From the IMG/VR virus record IMGVR_UViG_3300009376_000018, positions 1-59,749 of that record: a stretch of 59,749 bases of DNA; one strand, 5' to 3'. Made by a program: the position numbers and the translations under genes. The notes under the pieces are model-generated. The model was given only the letters and a program-made list of their open reading frames with translations, was not told where the DNA came from and ran no database searches. Source of the stretch: a virus. Below, piece by piece: positions 14,214 through 21,549 of the stretch (within the stretch, counting starts at the first letter, position 1; every line of letters starts with the position of its first letter).

Positions 14214-14219
14214 TACCAT
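14191..14219 (+). promoter_or_regulatory. Early-type phage promoter placed for leaderless mRNA
   Basis: TAGACA (14191-14196), a 17-nt spacer, then TACCAT (14214-14219) in TAGTACCATGG. The A of the ATG at 14226 is the expected +1. It is located within and after the end of the upstream gene. Confidence 0.6.
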
Positions 14220-14225
14220 GGACCT

Positions 14226-14909
14226 ATGACAAAATTGAAAACCACTCTATTAGAATTACATGAATTGGAAGATTTACAATTAGATACTATCTCAGAGAAT
14301 GGTCAGAGATACTACACCGATTCAACCAAGACAATAAAATATCCTAGTGTCACAACCGTGACAGGTTTACATAGTCGAAAACATATCAAGTTATGGAGAG
14401 AACGAGTAGGTGAAGAAGAGGCAAATAAAATCACTTCACAAGCCACGAAGAGAGGCACTATCTTTCACCAAAATATTGAAGACTATCTTAGAAAAGAAAA
14501 AGAGTTTATAGAGTTCCAAAATGTTATTCAAGAAGGAATGTTCAGAGCAGTTCAACCAGTTCTCGATGAAATCATTCCAATATCTTTAGAAGCACCACTA
14601 TTTTCAAATGAATTACAGATGGCAGGTCGAGTTGACTGCGTTGGTTTGTTTAATAATAAGTTAGCGATTATAGATTTTAAATCTTCCTCTAAACCAAAAG
14701 AAGACTATATGGCGAAACAGTGGTATATTCAAATGACTGCATATGCAATCATGGTAGAAGAATTAACTGGTAAACCTATAGAAGATTTAATTGCAATAGT
14801 TGGTGTAGAAGGTATGAATACATTTCAAATCTTCATGTCTAAACCAAGAGACCATATAGAAGACTTGATGCAATTGAGAGAACAGTATAGAAATCTCTAC
14901 GGTTTATGA
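14226..14909 (+). CDS. RecB/Cas4-like PD-(D/E)XK exonuclease
   Basis: 227 residues with the full RecB-nuclease signature: His81 in GTIFHQNIEDYL (motif I), Asp137 in AGRVDCVGLF (motif II), Asp150-x-Lys152 in LAIIDFKSSSK (motif III) and QxxxY as Gln169/Tyr173 in YIQMTAYAIM. This layout is typical of phage-encoded single-domain RecB/Cas4-like exonucleases thought to act in DNA end processing and recombination. It lacks the four cysteines of Cas4, so an Fe-S cluster is not expected. It has its own promoter. The 3' end overlaps the following oxygenase by 4 nt. Confidence 0.82.
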   Translation: MTKLKTTLLELHELEDLQLDTISENGQRYYTDSTKTIKYPSVTTVTGLHSRKHIKLWRERVGEEEANKITSQATKRGTIFHQNIEDYLRKEKEFIEFQNVIQEGMFRAVQPVLDEIIPISLEAPLFSNELQMAGRVDCVGLFNNKLAIIDFKSSSKPKEDYMAKQWYIQMTAYAIMVEELTGKPIEDLIAIVGVEGMNTFQIFMSKPRDHIEDLMQLREQYRNLYGL

Positions 14910-15514
14910 TAAATGTATACAACAATGAGAAGTTAGCCTTCTCAGTTGTCCATAACTTTATATCTATAGAGGAGTGTGAAGAAATACTCGCACATACATG
15001 GCAGAATTTAAAACCAGCTGATGTAATTAGTTCAGATGGTAAAGGACAGAAACACAAAGGAAGAACAGGTTCAAACACATGGTTAGAACACGATGCATCT
15101 CCTTTGATTGAGAATGTCGCAAACAGAATTTCACAAATGGTTCGTATGCCTTTAGAAAATGCCGAACCCTTTCAAGTGGTACATTATGAAGAAGGTCAAT
15201 TATATGATTATCATCATGATAGTTTCCATGAAAGTGATGAATCATATAATAAAGACTATGTGAAAACAGGAGGTCAAAGAATATTGACCGTTTTAGGTTA
15301 CTTACGAGATGTACCTCAAGGTGGTGAAACAGGATTTTGTCACCATGGACTTAGTGTTCACCCTAGAGCAGGAACAGTTGTCTCGTGGTATAATGTAAAC
15401 ATGGAAACGAATGAGAGAGATGATATGTCTCAACACGCAGGATTACCTGTAATTATAGGAGAGAAATACGCATTTAATCTTTGGTTCCGTGAAGGAAAAT
15501 TTAAGAATGATTAG
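14906..15514 (+). CDS. 2OG-Fe(II) oxygenase, prolyl-4-hydroxylase type
   Basis: 202 residues with the P4Hc core: QVVHYEEGQLYDYHHDSF containing His103-x-Asp105 (iron ligands), GQRILTVLGYLRDVPQGGETGF (jelly-roll strands), PRAGTVVSWYN, and the distal His177 with Lys187 in HAGLPVIIGEKYAFNLWFRE (third iron ligand and 2OG-binding residue). Such proteins are very common in marine T4-like phages. The target (protein proline, or other) is unknown. It overlaps the nuclease and the gp33 gene by a few nucleotides each, so the three are co-expressed. Confidence 0.88.
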   Translation: MINVYNNEKLAFSVVHNFISIEECEEILAHTWQNLKPADVISSDGKGQKHKGRTGSNTWLEHDASPLIENVANRISQMVRMPLENAEPFQVVHYEEGQLYDYHHDSFHESDESYNKDYVKTGGQRILTVLGYLRDVPQGGETGFCHHGLSVHPRAGTVVSWYNVNMETNERDDMSQHAGLPVIIGEKYAFNLWFREGKFKND

Positions 15515-15743
15515 TAGAAAAGAATTTACAGAACAAGTGGAGAAATTACTTGTTGGTAGTAGGACGGATATCATGAGTGCAATACTCTTGGTGTGTGAAA
15601 AAAACGGAGTAGAACCGGAAGGTGCAAAACGATTACTTTCAGTCCCATTGAAAGAGAAGTTGACTGCGGAAGCAGAAAGACTTAAACTTATCAATAGAGA
15701 TAAAGCAAGTCGTGGTTCATTAGAAAGTTTTATCTCAAAATAA
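15507..15743 (+). CDS. gp33: gp33-like late transcription co-activator
   Basis: 78 residues from the ATG at 15507; the longer frame from 15489 is less likely. Its pattern matches the short gp33 proteins of T4-like marine phages: an N-terminal helix (KEFTEQVEKLLVGSRTDIM), the ILLVCEKNGVEPEGAKRLL motif, and a C-terminal helix with EKLTAEAERLKLI. In T4, gp33 bridges host RNA polymerase and the gp45 sliding clamp, together with gp55, to activate late promoters. That fits the many NATAAATA late promoters in this window. The position close to gp59 and gp32 is the usual one in marine T4-like phages. Confidence 0.78.
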   Translation: MISRKEFTEQVEKLLVGSRTDIMSAILLVCEKNGVEPEGAKRLLSVPLKEKLTAEAERLKLINRDKASRGSLESFISK

Positions 15744-15753
15744 AGGATAGATT

Positions 15754-16059
15754 ATGAAAGAAGGCGATATCATAACAGTAGTCACCGTAAGTGGTGAATA
15801 TATTGGTGTGTATACAGATAGTCCACAAGCACATAACTGTATAAAACTACAAGACCCAAGAATGATAGTTCAGATGCCAGAAGGCGGCGGAATGGGTTTT
15901 GCTCAAGGTGTAGCAGTTACCGGTGTTAAAGACCCAACCTGGATGCTCATCGAAAACTTTGTGTTTACCACAGAAACGAATGAACAAGTTCAAGAAGCTT
16001 ATAGAACTGCTGTATCAAAAATAAAAGTAGCACCAAAGAACATTATAGTAGATAAGTAA
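15754..16059 (+). CDS. Small conserved phage protein, Sm-like beta fold candidate
   Basis: 101 residues between gp33 and gp59, where T4-like marine phages usually carry a small conserved protein of unknown role. The N-terminal part (GDIITVVTVSGEYIGVYTD, then CIKLQDPRMIV) has the bent-strand spacing of Sm/LSm-like barrels. The middle is Gly-rich (PEGGGMGFAQG) and the end is a short basic segment. The start has AAGGATAG upstream. The stop overlaps the gp59 ATG (TAATG). Confidence 0.65.
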   Translation: MKEGDIITVVTVSGEYIGVYTDSPQAHNCIKLQDPRMIVQMPEGGGMGFAQGVAVTGVKDPTWMLIENFVFTTETNEQVQEAYRTAVSKIKVAPKNIIVDK

Positions 16060-16652
16060 TGTCAAGTCGGGAAGGATTTGATAGTTATCAGTTATATCTC
16101 GGAATAAAATTACATTTTCATTCTGAGTCATATGACTTTATAAAGTATAACGGTAAAGTCAAAGCAGACTTACCCTCCTTCCTGAAACGCAATGACAGAT
16201 TTCACTTTGGTAAACTCTCAAGATTATACAAGAGTGAACTACTAAATTTCTATGTTGCAAACTTATCATTAAAGGATAAGTGGGTGGGAGATTTACTTGA
16301 TAACGAATCTAAGAAAGTATACTTAGAATGGAAGAAAAGAAACCAACGACTCACTTATCAGTTCGAACAAGATGTCACAAAACTATTAGAGAAGAAAACT
16401 ATACAAGAGGTACTAACAGTCAATAAGGGACAACACCCTTATCTCTTGAAACAGTTCTTAGGTAAGAAGATATCTTTAGAAACAATGTGTATTCTAGATG
16501 ATATAACAGAATACAGTAAGAAGTGGAACACACTGATTACCGAAACATTGATATATCCAGAAACGATAAACAAAATTAATAAGTATAAATCATTTATATC
16601 TTATAACAAGAATACTTACAAACAGAAACTAATAAAACTATGCTCTACCTAG
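16059..16652 (+). CDS. gp59: gp59 loader of the gp41 replicative helicase
   Basis: 197 residues, close to T4 gp59 (217). The N-terminus follows the family pattern: SREGFDSYQLYLGIKLHF, FIKYNGKVKADLPSFLKRND, then the F-x-KLSR segment (HFGKLSRLYKSELLNFYVAN). The rest is all helical and strongly basic, as in the two-domain HMG-like helicase loader. gp59 binds fork DNA, gp32 and gp41 and loads the helicase. gp32 is encoded two genes downstream, which is the standard neighbourhood. It shares overlaps with both neighbours. Confidence 0.88.
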   Translation: MSSREGFDSYQLYLGIKLHFHSESYDFIKYNGKVKADLPSFLKRNDRFHFGKLSRLYKSELLNFYVANLSLKDKWVGDLLDNESKKVYLEWKKRNQRLTYQFEQDVTKLLEKKTIQEVLTVNKGQHPYLLKQFLGKKISLETMCILDDITEYSKKWNTLITETLIYPETINKINKYKSFISYNKNTYKQKLIKLCST

Positions 16653-17386
16653 TCGGAAATGGACCATCAAGAAAGAATGTCGATTTAAACGAATTAGACA
16701 ATTGGTGGGGAATGAATATGATATATCGTGACTACACACCAGACTTATTGTTTGTTCAAGATGTTGCACCTCAGAATGAAATGATTACAGACCAATGGTA
16801 TAAGAAACATAGAGTCTGCGTAGGCGAGTGGAATGAGATTCCTATGGAGATGTGGGACATGATGAAACACGGATTGCCAGGAGAAGTAGTAGAGAATCGA
16901 TTGCCAGACGATGATAGATTTGTAGTCCAAGGAGAGAATTATAGGGGAGAAGGACAGAGGAGTTATATGATTGGATATTCTTTTTCCTATGTCAACAACA
17001 TAGTTATATATACAAATGAACTCCTCAAGAACACCTTTGCTGGAATATATGCATTAGGATATGCTGTCCACCATGGACATAATAAGATATGTTTATTAGG
17101 ATATGATTCATTACAGTTCGGAGATTTACAAAACATATATGGACCAGATGATTGTTATACATACAATACAGTCTATACAGAAGAGAACTCAGGTGTGGGA
17201 AGACCGCAACAAGCACAATTTATTGCGTTGTTGGAACACATAAATAAGGAGTATCCAGATGTGGAGTTATTTTTCAAAAACCCCATTGACGGATTCGATA
17301 AGATTGAGTATAATGGAATTATATCTCGATTTAATATCGATGATAGGTGGATTCTCGGCACGGCGTGCTTTGAATCCGAGTTATAA
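16640..17386 (+). CDS. GT42/DUF115-like putative glycosyltransferase
   Basis: 248 residues. The opening LYLVGNGPSRKNVDLNEL matches the GNGPS-x-K/R motif of GT42 sialyltransferases and the related DUF115/MptE-like fold. Later segments align in order with that fold: FAGIYALGYAVHHGHNKICLLGYDS (about 127-155; compare the SGVY...LGY...IYLSGID core) and PQQAQFIALLEHINKEYPDVELFF near the end. GT42 enzymes use CMP-activated nonulosonic sugars. A KdsB-type CMP-sugar synthetase is also in this window, so a CMP-sugar-dependent transferase is an attractive guess, not proven. It lies between gp59 and gp32, an insertion compared with T4. Confidence 0.55.
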   Translation: MLYLVGNGPSRKNVDLNELDNWWGMNMIYRDYTPDLLFVQDVAPQNEMITDQWYKKHRVCVGEWNEIPMEMWDMMKHGLPGEVVENRLPDDDRFVVQGENYRGEGQRSYMIGYSFSYVNNIVIYTNELLKNTFAGIYALGYAVHHGHNKICLLGYDSLQFGDLQNIYGPDDCYTYNTVYTEENSGVGRPQQAQFIALLEHINKEYPDVELFFKNPIDGFDKIEYNGIISRFNIDDRWILGTACFESEL

Positions 17387-17433
17387 TAAGATGCGATACG
17401 ATGCAATACAATTGTTAATACAAGGAGAATACA

Positions 17434-18339
17434 ATGTCAACATCTTTAGATAAGCTTAGACAGGCCATGGAGTCTGCATCACCAGCTCAAGGTGATAAAA
17501 AATCCTACAACGATGATAACTACTGGAAACCAGAACTCGATAAGAGTGGTAACGGATACGCAGTAGTTCGTTTCTTACCAACACCAAATGACGAAGAGAT
17601 GCCATGGGTATCTTACTTCGACCATGGATTTCAAGGTCCAGGTGGATGGTATATTGAAAAGTCTTTGACTACCATTGGTAAGAAAGACCCTGTAAGTGAC
17701 TACAACACCTCGTTGTGGAACACTGGAATAGAAGCAAACAGAGAATTGGCTCGTAAACAGAAGCGTAGACTTCATTATGTGTCAAACATTTATGTTGTTT
17801 CTGACCCTAAAAATCCTGATAATGAAGGTAAAGTGTTCATGTACCGTTATGGTAAAAAAATCTTTGAAATGCTAAAAGAGGCAATCTCTCCTGCATTTGA
17901 AGATGAGAGTGCTATCAATCCTTTCGACTTAAGAGAAGAAGGTGCGAACTTCAAAATCAAAATCAGAAAAGTAGATGGTTATTGGAACTATGACAAGTCA
18001 GAATTCGATGCCCAAGCACCACTTTTTGATGATGAAAATCAGTTGAATGATATAAATAATTCAACTCATTCATTAACGGATATAATTTCACCTGACCAGT
18101 TCAAGTCATATGAAGACTTGAAAACAAAACTCGATAGAGTTCTTGGACTATCAGGTGGCGTTGCAAACTCTACTGCTGAATCAGTTGCTGAAGACATGGA
18201 AGAAGTGCCATGGTCTGGCGTGAATACTGAAACAGTAGCAGAAGAACCTGTAATCTCATCAGCGGAATCTACATCGGTAGGTGATTCAGATGAAGATAAT
18301 GCGATGGATTACTTTAAGAAGTTAGCTACAGAAAGCTAA
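17434..18339 (+). CDS. gp32: gp32 single-stranded DNA-binding protein
   Basis: 301 residues, the T4 gene 32 family. It shows the N-terminal self-association segment (SLDKLRQAMESASP), the OB-fold core (NGYAVVRFLPTPNDEEMPWV, GPGGWYIEKSLTTIGKKDPV, LWNTGIEANRELARKQKRR, VFMYRYGKKIFEML, GANFKIKIRKVDGYWNYDKS) and a very acidic C-terminal tail (SVGDSDEDNAMDYFKKL) for contacting replication partners. The protein contains no Cys, so the zinc site of T4 gp32 is absent. A strong AAGGAG lies 7 nt before the ATG, in an AT-rich leader fit for autogenous control. The C-terminal linker is rich in Ala, Glu and Val. Confidence 0.93.
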   Translation: MSTSLDKLRQAMESASPAQGDKKSYNDDNYWKPELDKSGNGYAVVRFLPTPNDEEMPWVSYFDHGFQGPGGWYIEKSLTTIGKKDPVSDYNTSLWNTGIEANRELARKQKRRLHYVSNIYVVSDPKNPDNEGKVFMYRYGKKIFEMLKEAISPAFEDESAINPFDLREEGANFKIKIRKVDGYWNYDKSEFDAQAPLFDDENQLNDINNSTHSLTDIISPDQFKSYEDLKTKLDRVLGLSGGVANSTAESVAEDMEEVPWSGVNTETVAEEPVISSAESTSVGDSDEDNAMDYFKKLATES

Positions 18340-18519
18340 TTTCTATAGGGTGTAGTTGTGTTTATAATGTGTCCTTTGATTGCAACTACAGACTTCGGCC
18401 GTGGATATGGGGGTATCGAAGTAGGGGAAAGATTATCGGCAAAATCAAGCGGGATAATCGGTGAAGAGCGGGTTGCTGTAAGCGTTGGGGCGACTTCACA
18501 CCATTTAAGAAAATGAATT
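18340..18519 (+). promoter_or_regulatory. Highly structured leader between gp32 and ribosomal protein S21
   Basis: 180 nt without a gene but with at least four clear helices in order: GTAGTTG (18351-18357) with CAACTAC; CTTCG with CGAAG around 18393-18421; GATTATC with GATAATC around 18432-18460; and GTGAAG with CTTCAC around 18462-18500. A TATAAT hexamer lies at 18363-18368 without a clear -35. The last helix ends about 20 nt before the rpsU ATG. It looks like a cis-regulatory RNA or a small RNA. No known riboswitch class was recognised. Confidence 0.55.
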
Positions 18520-18765
18520 ATGACAAGTGTTTCGCCAAGAAGACATCCAAAATCGAAAAGGGTCGAAAACTTCGACCAGCTTCTTCGTAGGTTTAAAAAG
18601 GCCTGTGAGAGAAAAGGTATAGTTCAAGAATGTAGAGATAGACAATACTACACTAAACCAAATGTCGTAAAGAATCAAAAGAATCAAGCACTCAAAAGAA
18701 AGAAGAAGCTTGATGCCATCAAACGAGAAAAAGAAAGTCGTCCTAGACAACGCTGGATGTATTAA
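18520..18765 (+). CDS. rpsU: Phage-encoded ribosomal protein bS21
   Basis: 81 residues (bacterial S21 is about 65-75). The S21 signature is clear: [20 protein letters not shown] (about 16-35), [13 protein letters not shown], then a Lys/Arg-rich helix ([16 protein letters not shown]) and a basic end. bS21 sits by the 16S rRNA 3' end in the 30S subunit and influences initiation and start selection. Phage copies, known in marine viruses including pelagiphages, are thought to replace host S21 on ribosomes during infection. The structured leader directly upstream may carry its control. It is coupled to a small basic gene by TAATG. Confidence 0.9.
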   Translation: MTSVSPRRHPKSKRVENFDQLLRRFKKACERKGIVQECRDRQYYTKPNVVKNQKNQALKRKKKLDAIKREKESRPRQRWMY

Positions 18766-18890
18766 TGAAATTAATAAGAACTACAAAGCGTGAACTAAAG
18801 TCTCGTAAAGAAACACCTTCACATGCATCTACTCAGGTGCATAAAGATAAAACGAAAGTTATTCCTCGAAAGAGAAAGTATAAGAGTTAA
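18765..18890 (+). CDS. Small basic protein (41 aa)
   Basis: 41 residues with high Lys/Arg content (TTKRELKSRKE, then TKVIPRKRKYKS), likely to bind RNA or DNA. It begins in the S21 stop codon, so the two are co-translated. A ribosome-related role is conceivable but unproven. Its stop shares the palindrome TTAA at 18887-18890 with the stop of the convergent minus-strand gene. Confidence 0.5.
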   Translation: MKLIRTTKRELKSRKETPSHASTQVHKDKTKVIPRKRKYKS

Positions 18891-20953
18891 CCAAGTTTAC
18901 CAGAAGGAGTTGCTGTTGCAAACTCAAGGCCTCTATCAATCATATCCGGAGTCTTTTCATAGCGGACATCTGTATGTGATGATGAATCAATATTCATAGC
19001 TGTGTTGGAGCTCGAACCACCTGGTGTTTGGGCAGATGCCGATGCATCATCAACATCTGTCTGCAAGTTTGACATGTCAGCACCTTGTTCAACTGGTGGA
19101 AGGTTTTTGTATAAATTGTCAATCATTCCTTGAGCATCATCAATTTCTGAACCTTCAACTAGATTTGTAGCAACTGAATCTCCTGCCATACCGCCTGCTA
19201 CAGCAGAACCGATAACACCAAGCCCATAAACTGCCCAACCAAGTGGACCTGTAGCAAGCAATGGTGATAATACAGTTGCAGCTGTGGCAGCAGCTGCTAA
19301 TGAACCAGTACCTTTACCAACTGAACCTGCTCTATTAGCAGTATGAGCTCTTTGAATCAATTCCCATTCTTCATCAGTTATTGTTCTCATAGTGACATTA
19401 CCTGATCCATCGGGCATTGGTAGTTCTTCTCCTGATTCGTATGCCATTTTGATTCTTTCAAATTTTTCATTTTGGTCTGTCCAATCCATATAGATTTCTG
19501 CTCCTGCTCCAGCTGGACCCAAAGCTTTGGTTGCAGTGACTTTGGCGGCCTTTAAAAGATTGGTACCTGTAGCTCTAGCTACATCGTCACCAGCTGAAGT
19601 TGCAACTTTAGCCGCATCGTCAGCAAGACTAGTTGTTTTACTTCCAGCTTTAGCCGCATCGTCAGCAAGACCACTTCCAGCTTTAGCCGCATCATCAGCA
19701 ACTTCTGGCGCCAACCATCCAAATAGTCTTGGCATTTTTTCCGCAAGAGTTTTTCCCAAACCAGTGAATATGCCTGTTATCTTACTAATCGTTTTCTGAG
19801 CTGCAGTGGTAAGCCCAGCCCATGGATCCCAATCATCCCACTTCATCCAGAGCGTCATTAAACCAGCACCAACGAGAAGCCATGGTAGCAATGCCGCCAG
19901 AGAAGCAATCGCTTGTTTTTTCAGGTTTTTCAGTTTTAATTTATGTTCTATTACGGCATTCTTTAATCTTGTTTTATGATATTCTACTTCGCTTTGTTTT
20001 CTTTCTTCGTCTGCTTCTTTTTTATCTGATAATAAAGCTTTGCCATCAGGACCAAGAATAGATTTGGATTGTTTTTCTATTGCTTCCTTCACGCTAACAA
20101 CAAATAAAGGATCATCTTTAGTTCCAAGAGGACCGGTTCCTCCACCCACAGCATCTTTTTCATCATCGTCACTTTCGGTTTCACTGGATCCAAACCCAAA
20201 GAATCCTTTAACTGAACCCCACATATTTGAGAAGGCCTCTTTTGTTTTTTGCCATGTTTCTTTAACCCAAGCCATGGCTACATCCAATGCCTCTCCTACT
20301 ATAGGAATTTTTTTAATGAGAAAAACCAAACCTTTTAAAAGGGGTATAGCTATAAGTTTTGATAAAGTTTTAAGAGGTGCAATGACAAGCATTCTTAAAG
20401 CACCTGTGAGCACATTCACGCCAGCGACTGTTTTATGAACAGCTAATTTAAACAGGTTCATAGCTGGGCCAATAGCACCTATACCATTTGCCAGTTCTTT
20501 AACACCTCTACCAAATTGTTCGCTTCCTCCAATTGCAGTTTCCATAGGAGTTTTAGCAAACCAGGAGACTGTATCTCCAGTTTCTTCAAGGTTATTTCTA
20601 AGTTTCTTAAATGGTTTCGCTACTTCTTCAAACGCAAATCCTAAGCCTTCCTTTAATCCGCCCCAAAAACTTTTCTGGTCCTCGTTCTCAGGGTCTAAAT
20701 TCTTTTCTAATTTTTTACCTTGTTCAACACTAATTGCAGAGAAAACATTATTGTCTTTGAAAAGTTTATGAAGTTTTTCCATACCTTCTTTGCTTTCAGA
20801 GTAAGTTCTAAAAGTGTTTATATCAACATTTTGAGAATACTTATCAATCTCTTTGTGGTGACCTAATGAACTTGTGAGAGTATCGAATTGGGCTTTTTCG
20901 TGCTTAGTAGGATTTGGTAACCTTGTAAGTTCTATTGTATTATTAGTTGCCAT
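18887..20953 (-). CDS. Large virion protein, tape-measure candidate
   Basis: 688 residues. Charged helices fill about 1-150. Residues about 155-235 are long hydrophobic helices (VLTGALRMLVIAPLKTLSKL, IPLLKGLVFLIKKIPIVG). A helical linker, a second hydrophobic stretch (AIASLAALLPWLLVGAGLMT near 350), an Ala-rich repeat with three LADDAAK copies near 420-450, and a Gly/Ala-rich hydrophobic part near 560-600 follow. Helical proteins with internal hydrophobic segments just downstream of a frameshifting chaperone-like gene are typical tape measures. T4 gp29 (590 aa) has a similar size. The 608-residue coiled-coil protein at 31135 is a competing candidate. Its own late promoter (GATAAATA) lies 5 nt before the ATG. 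Confidence 0.55.
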   Translation of the reverse strand: MATNNTIELTRLPNPTKHEKAQFDTLTSSLGHHKEIDKYSQNVDINTFRTYSESKEGMEKLHKLFKDNNVFSAISVEQGKKLEKNLDPENEDQKSFWGGLKEGLGFAFEEVAKPFKKLRNNLEETGDTVSWFAKTPMETAIGGSEQFGRGVKELANGIGAIGPAMNLFKLAVHKTVAGVNVLTGALRMLVIAPLKTLSKLIAIPLLKGLVFLIKKIPIVGEALDVAMAWVKETWQKTKEAFSNMWGSVKGFFGFGSSETESDDDEKDAVGGGTGPLGTKDDPLFVVSVKEAIEKQSKSILGPDGKALLSDKKEADEERKQSEVEYHKTRLKNAVIEHKLKLKNLKKQAIASLAALLPWLLVGAGLMTLWMKWDDWDPWAGLTTAAQKTISKITGIFTGLGKTLAEKMPRLFGWLAPEVADDAAKAGSGLADDAAKAGSKTTSLADDAAKVATSAGDDVARATGTNLLKAAKVTATKALGPAGAGAEIYMDWTDQNEKFERIKMAYESGEELPMPDGSGNVTMRTITDEEWELIQRAHTANRAGSVGKGTGSLAAAATAATVLSPLLATGPLGWAVYGLGVIGSAVAGGMAGDSVATNLVEGSEIDDAQGMIDNLYKNLPPVEQGADMSNLQTDVDDASASAQTPGGSSSNTAMNIDSSSHTDVRYEKTPDMIDRGLEFATATPSGKLG

Positions 20954-20957
20954 TTAA

Positions 20958-21359
20958 CTATTTATCTCCTCCGAACGCTTTACCAGCCTCTGATATTCCA
21001 AATGCACCAAGTGTCACTACAACAAATGAAGTGTAGATTGTTTCGGAAACTTTTAGGTCTATGTCCCAAACTACTGCTGTAAGTAAGTCGGTGACACCAA
21101 AACACATCATTAGGAAGAATGAGATAAATCCTATAATAGCCTTTTCGTTTAAATCGTTTGAGTCTAAGAATAAGTCGATGAATTTTCTTTTAGGTGGTTC
21201 AACACCTTCTTTTAATTTTCTTGCATCATCTTTTAACTGTTTGATTACATCTTCTTGGTCATCGAGCTTGTCCAAGAGAGCCATATATTTTTCCAAGTCA
21301 ATTTCGACTTCATTTCTTTCATCTCTATCATCGTAATCTCTATCTCTATCTCTAGCCAT
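20958..21359 (-). CDS. Two-helix membrane protein (133 aa)
   Basis: 133 residues. An extremely charged N-terminus (MARDRDRDYDDRDERNEVEID) leads into a coiled-coil-like helix (KYMALLDKLDDQEDVIKQLK), followed by two transmembrane helices (IIGFISFFLMMCFGVTDLL and IYTSFVVVTLGAFGISEA) and a short tail. Size and topology suit a holin or a virion-associated membrane protein, but no holin family is recognised. It lies between the gp26 frameshift region and the tape-measure candidate and starts in the stop codon of the 46-residue ORF (TAATG). Confidence 0.6.
   Translation of the reverse strand: MARDRDRDYDDRDERNEVEIDLEKYMALLDKLDDQEDVIKQLKDDARKLKEGVEPPKRKFIDLFLDSNDLNEKAIIGFISFFLMMCFGVTDLLTAVVWDIDLKVSETIYTSFVVVTLGAFGISEAGKAFGGDK
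20959..20966 (-). promoter_or_regulatory. T4-type late promoter GATAAATA (minus strand)
   Basis: Read on the minus strand: GATAAATA, exactly 5 nt, then the ATG at 20953. It overlaps the end of the upstream 133-residue gene. Confidence 0.5.
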
Positions 21360-21499
21360 TATCTTCTCCTGTTGGCAGCTGCTTTCTGCCGTTCTTTCTC
21401 TTCTTCAAGATATTGCATCAGTAAGTTAATGTATATATCCCTTTCCCATGGAATCATGTTCTCCAATTCTGTAAGTGAATACTTGTGGTGTTGCATCAT
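21359..21499 (-). CDS. Tail-chaperone-like C-terminal extension ORF (46 aa; -1 frame open from gp26)
   Basis: A 46-residue ORF if started at its first ATG. The frame is open further upstream to 21553, exactly in the -1 frame of the gp26 gene at its terminal T-run. It would then add 64 residues to gp26 (234 + 64 = 298). The sequence HKYSLTELENMIPWERDIYI, then LLMQYLEEEKERQK, resembles the short second domains of phage tail assembly chaperones, whose members often carry a PxERD-like motif and a charged helix. Free translation from the ATG is possible but has only a weak upstream ribosome binding site. It overlaps the membrane-protein gene by TAATG. Confidence 0.6.
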   Translation of the reverse strand: MMQHHKYSLTELENMIPWERDIYINLLMQYLEEEKERQKAAANRRR

Positions 21500-21549
21500 T
21501 TGAAAGTTTGTTTGGTAATAGTTAAACAAACTATCATGCGAAAGGGTTA

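Noticed and set aside
18400-18440. Similarity of GAAGTAGG in the rpsU leader to glutamine (glnA) riboswitches of marine bacteria and phages
   Set aside because: Only the short GAAGTAGG block matches. The other conserved bases and the helix order of that class are missing.
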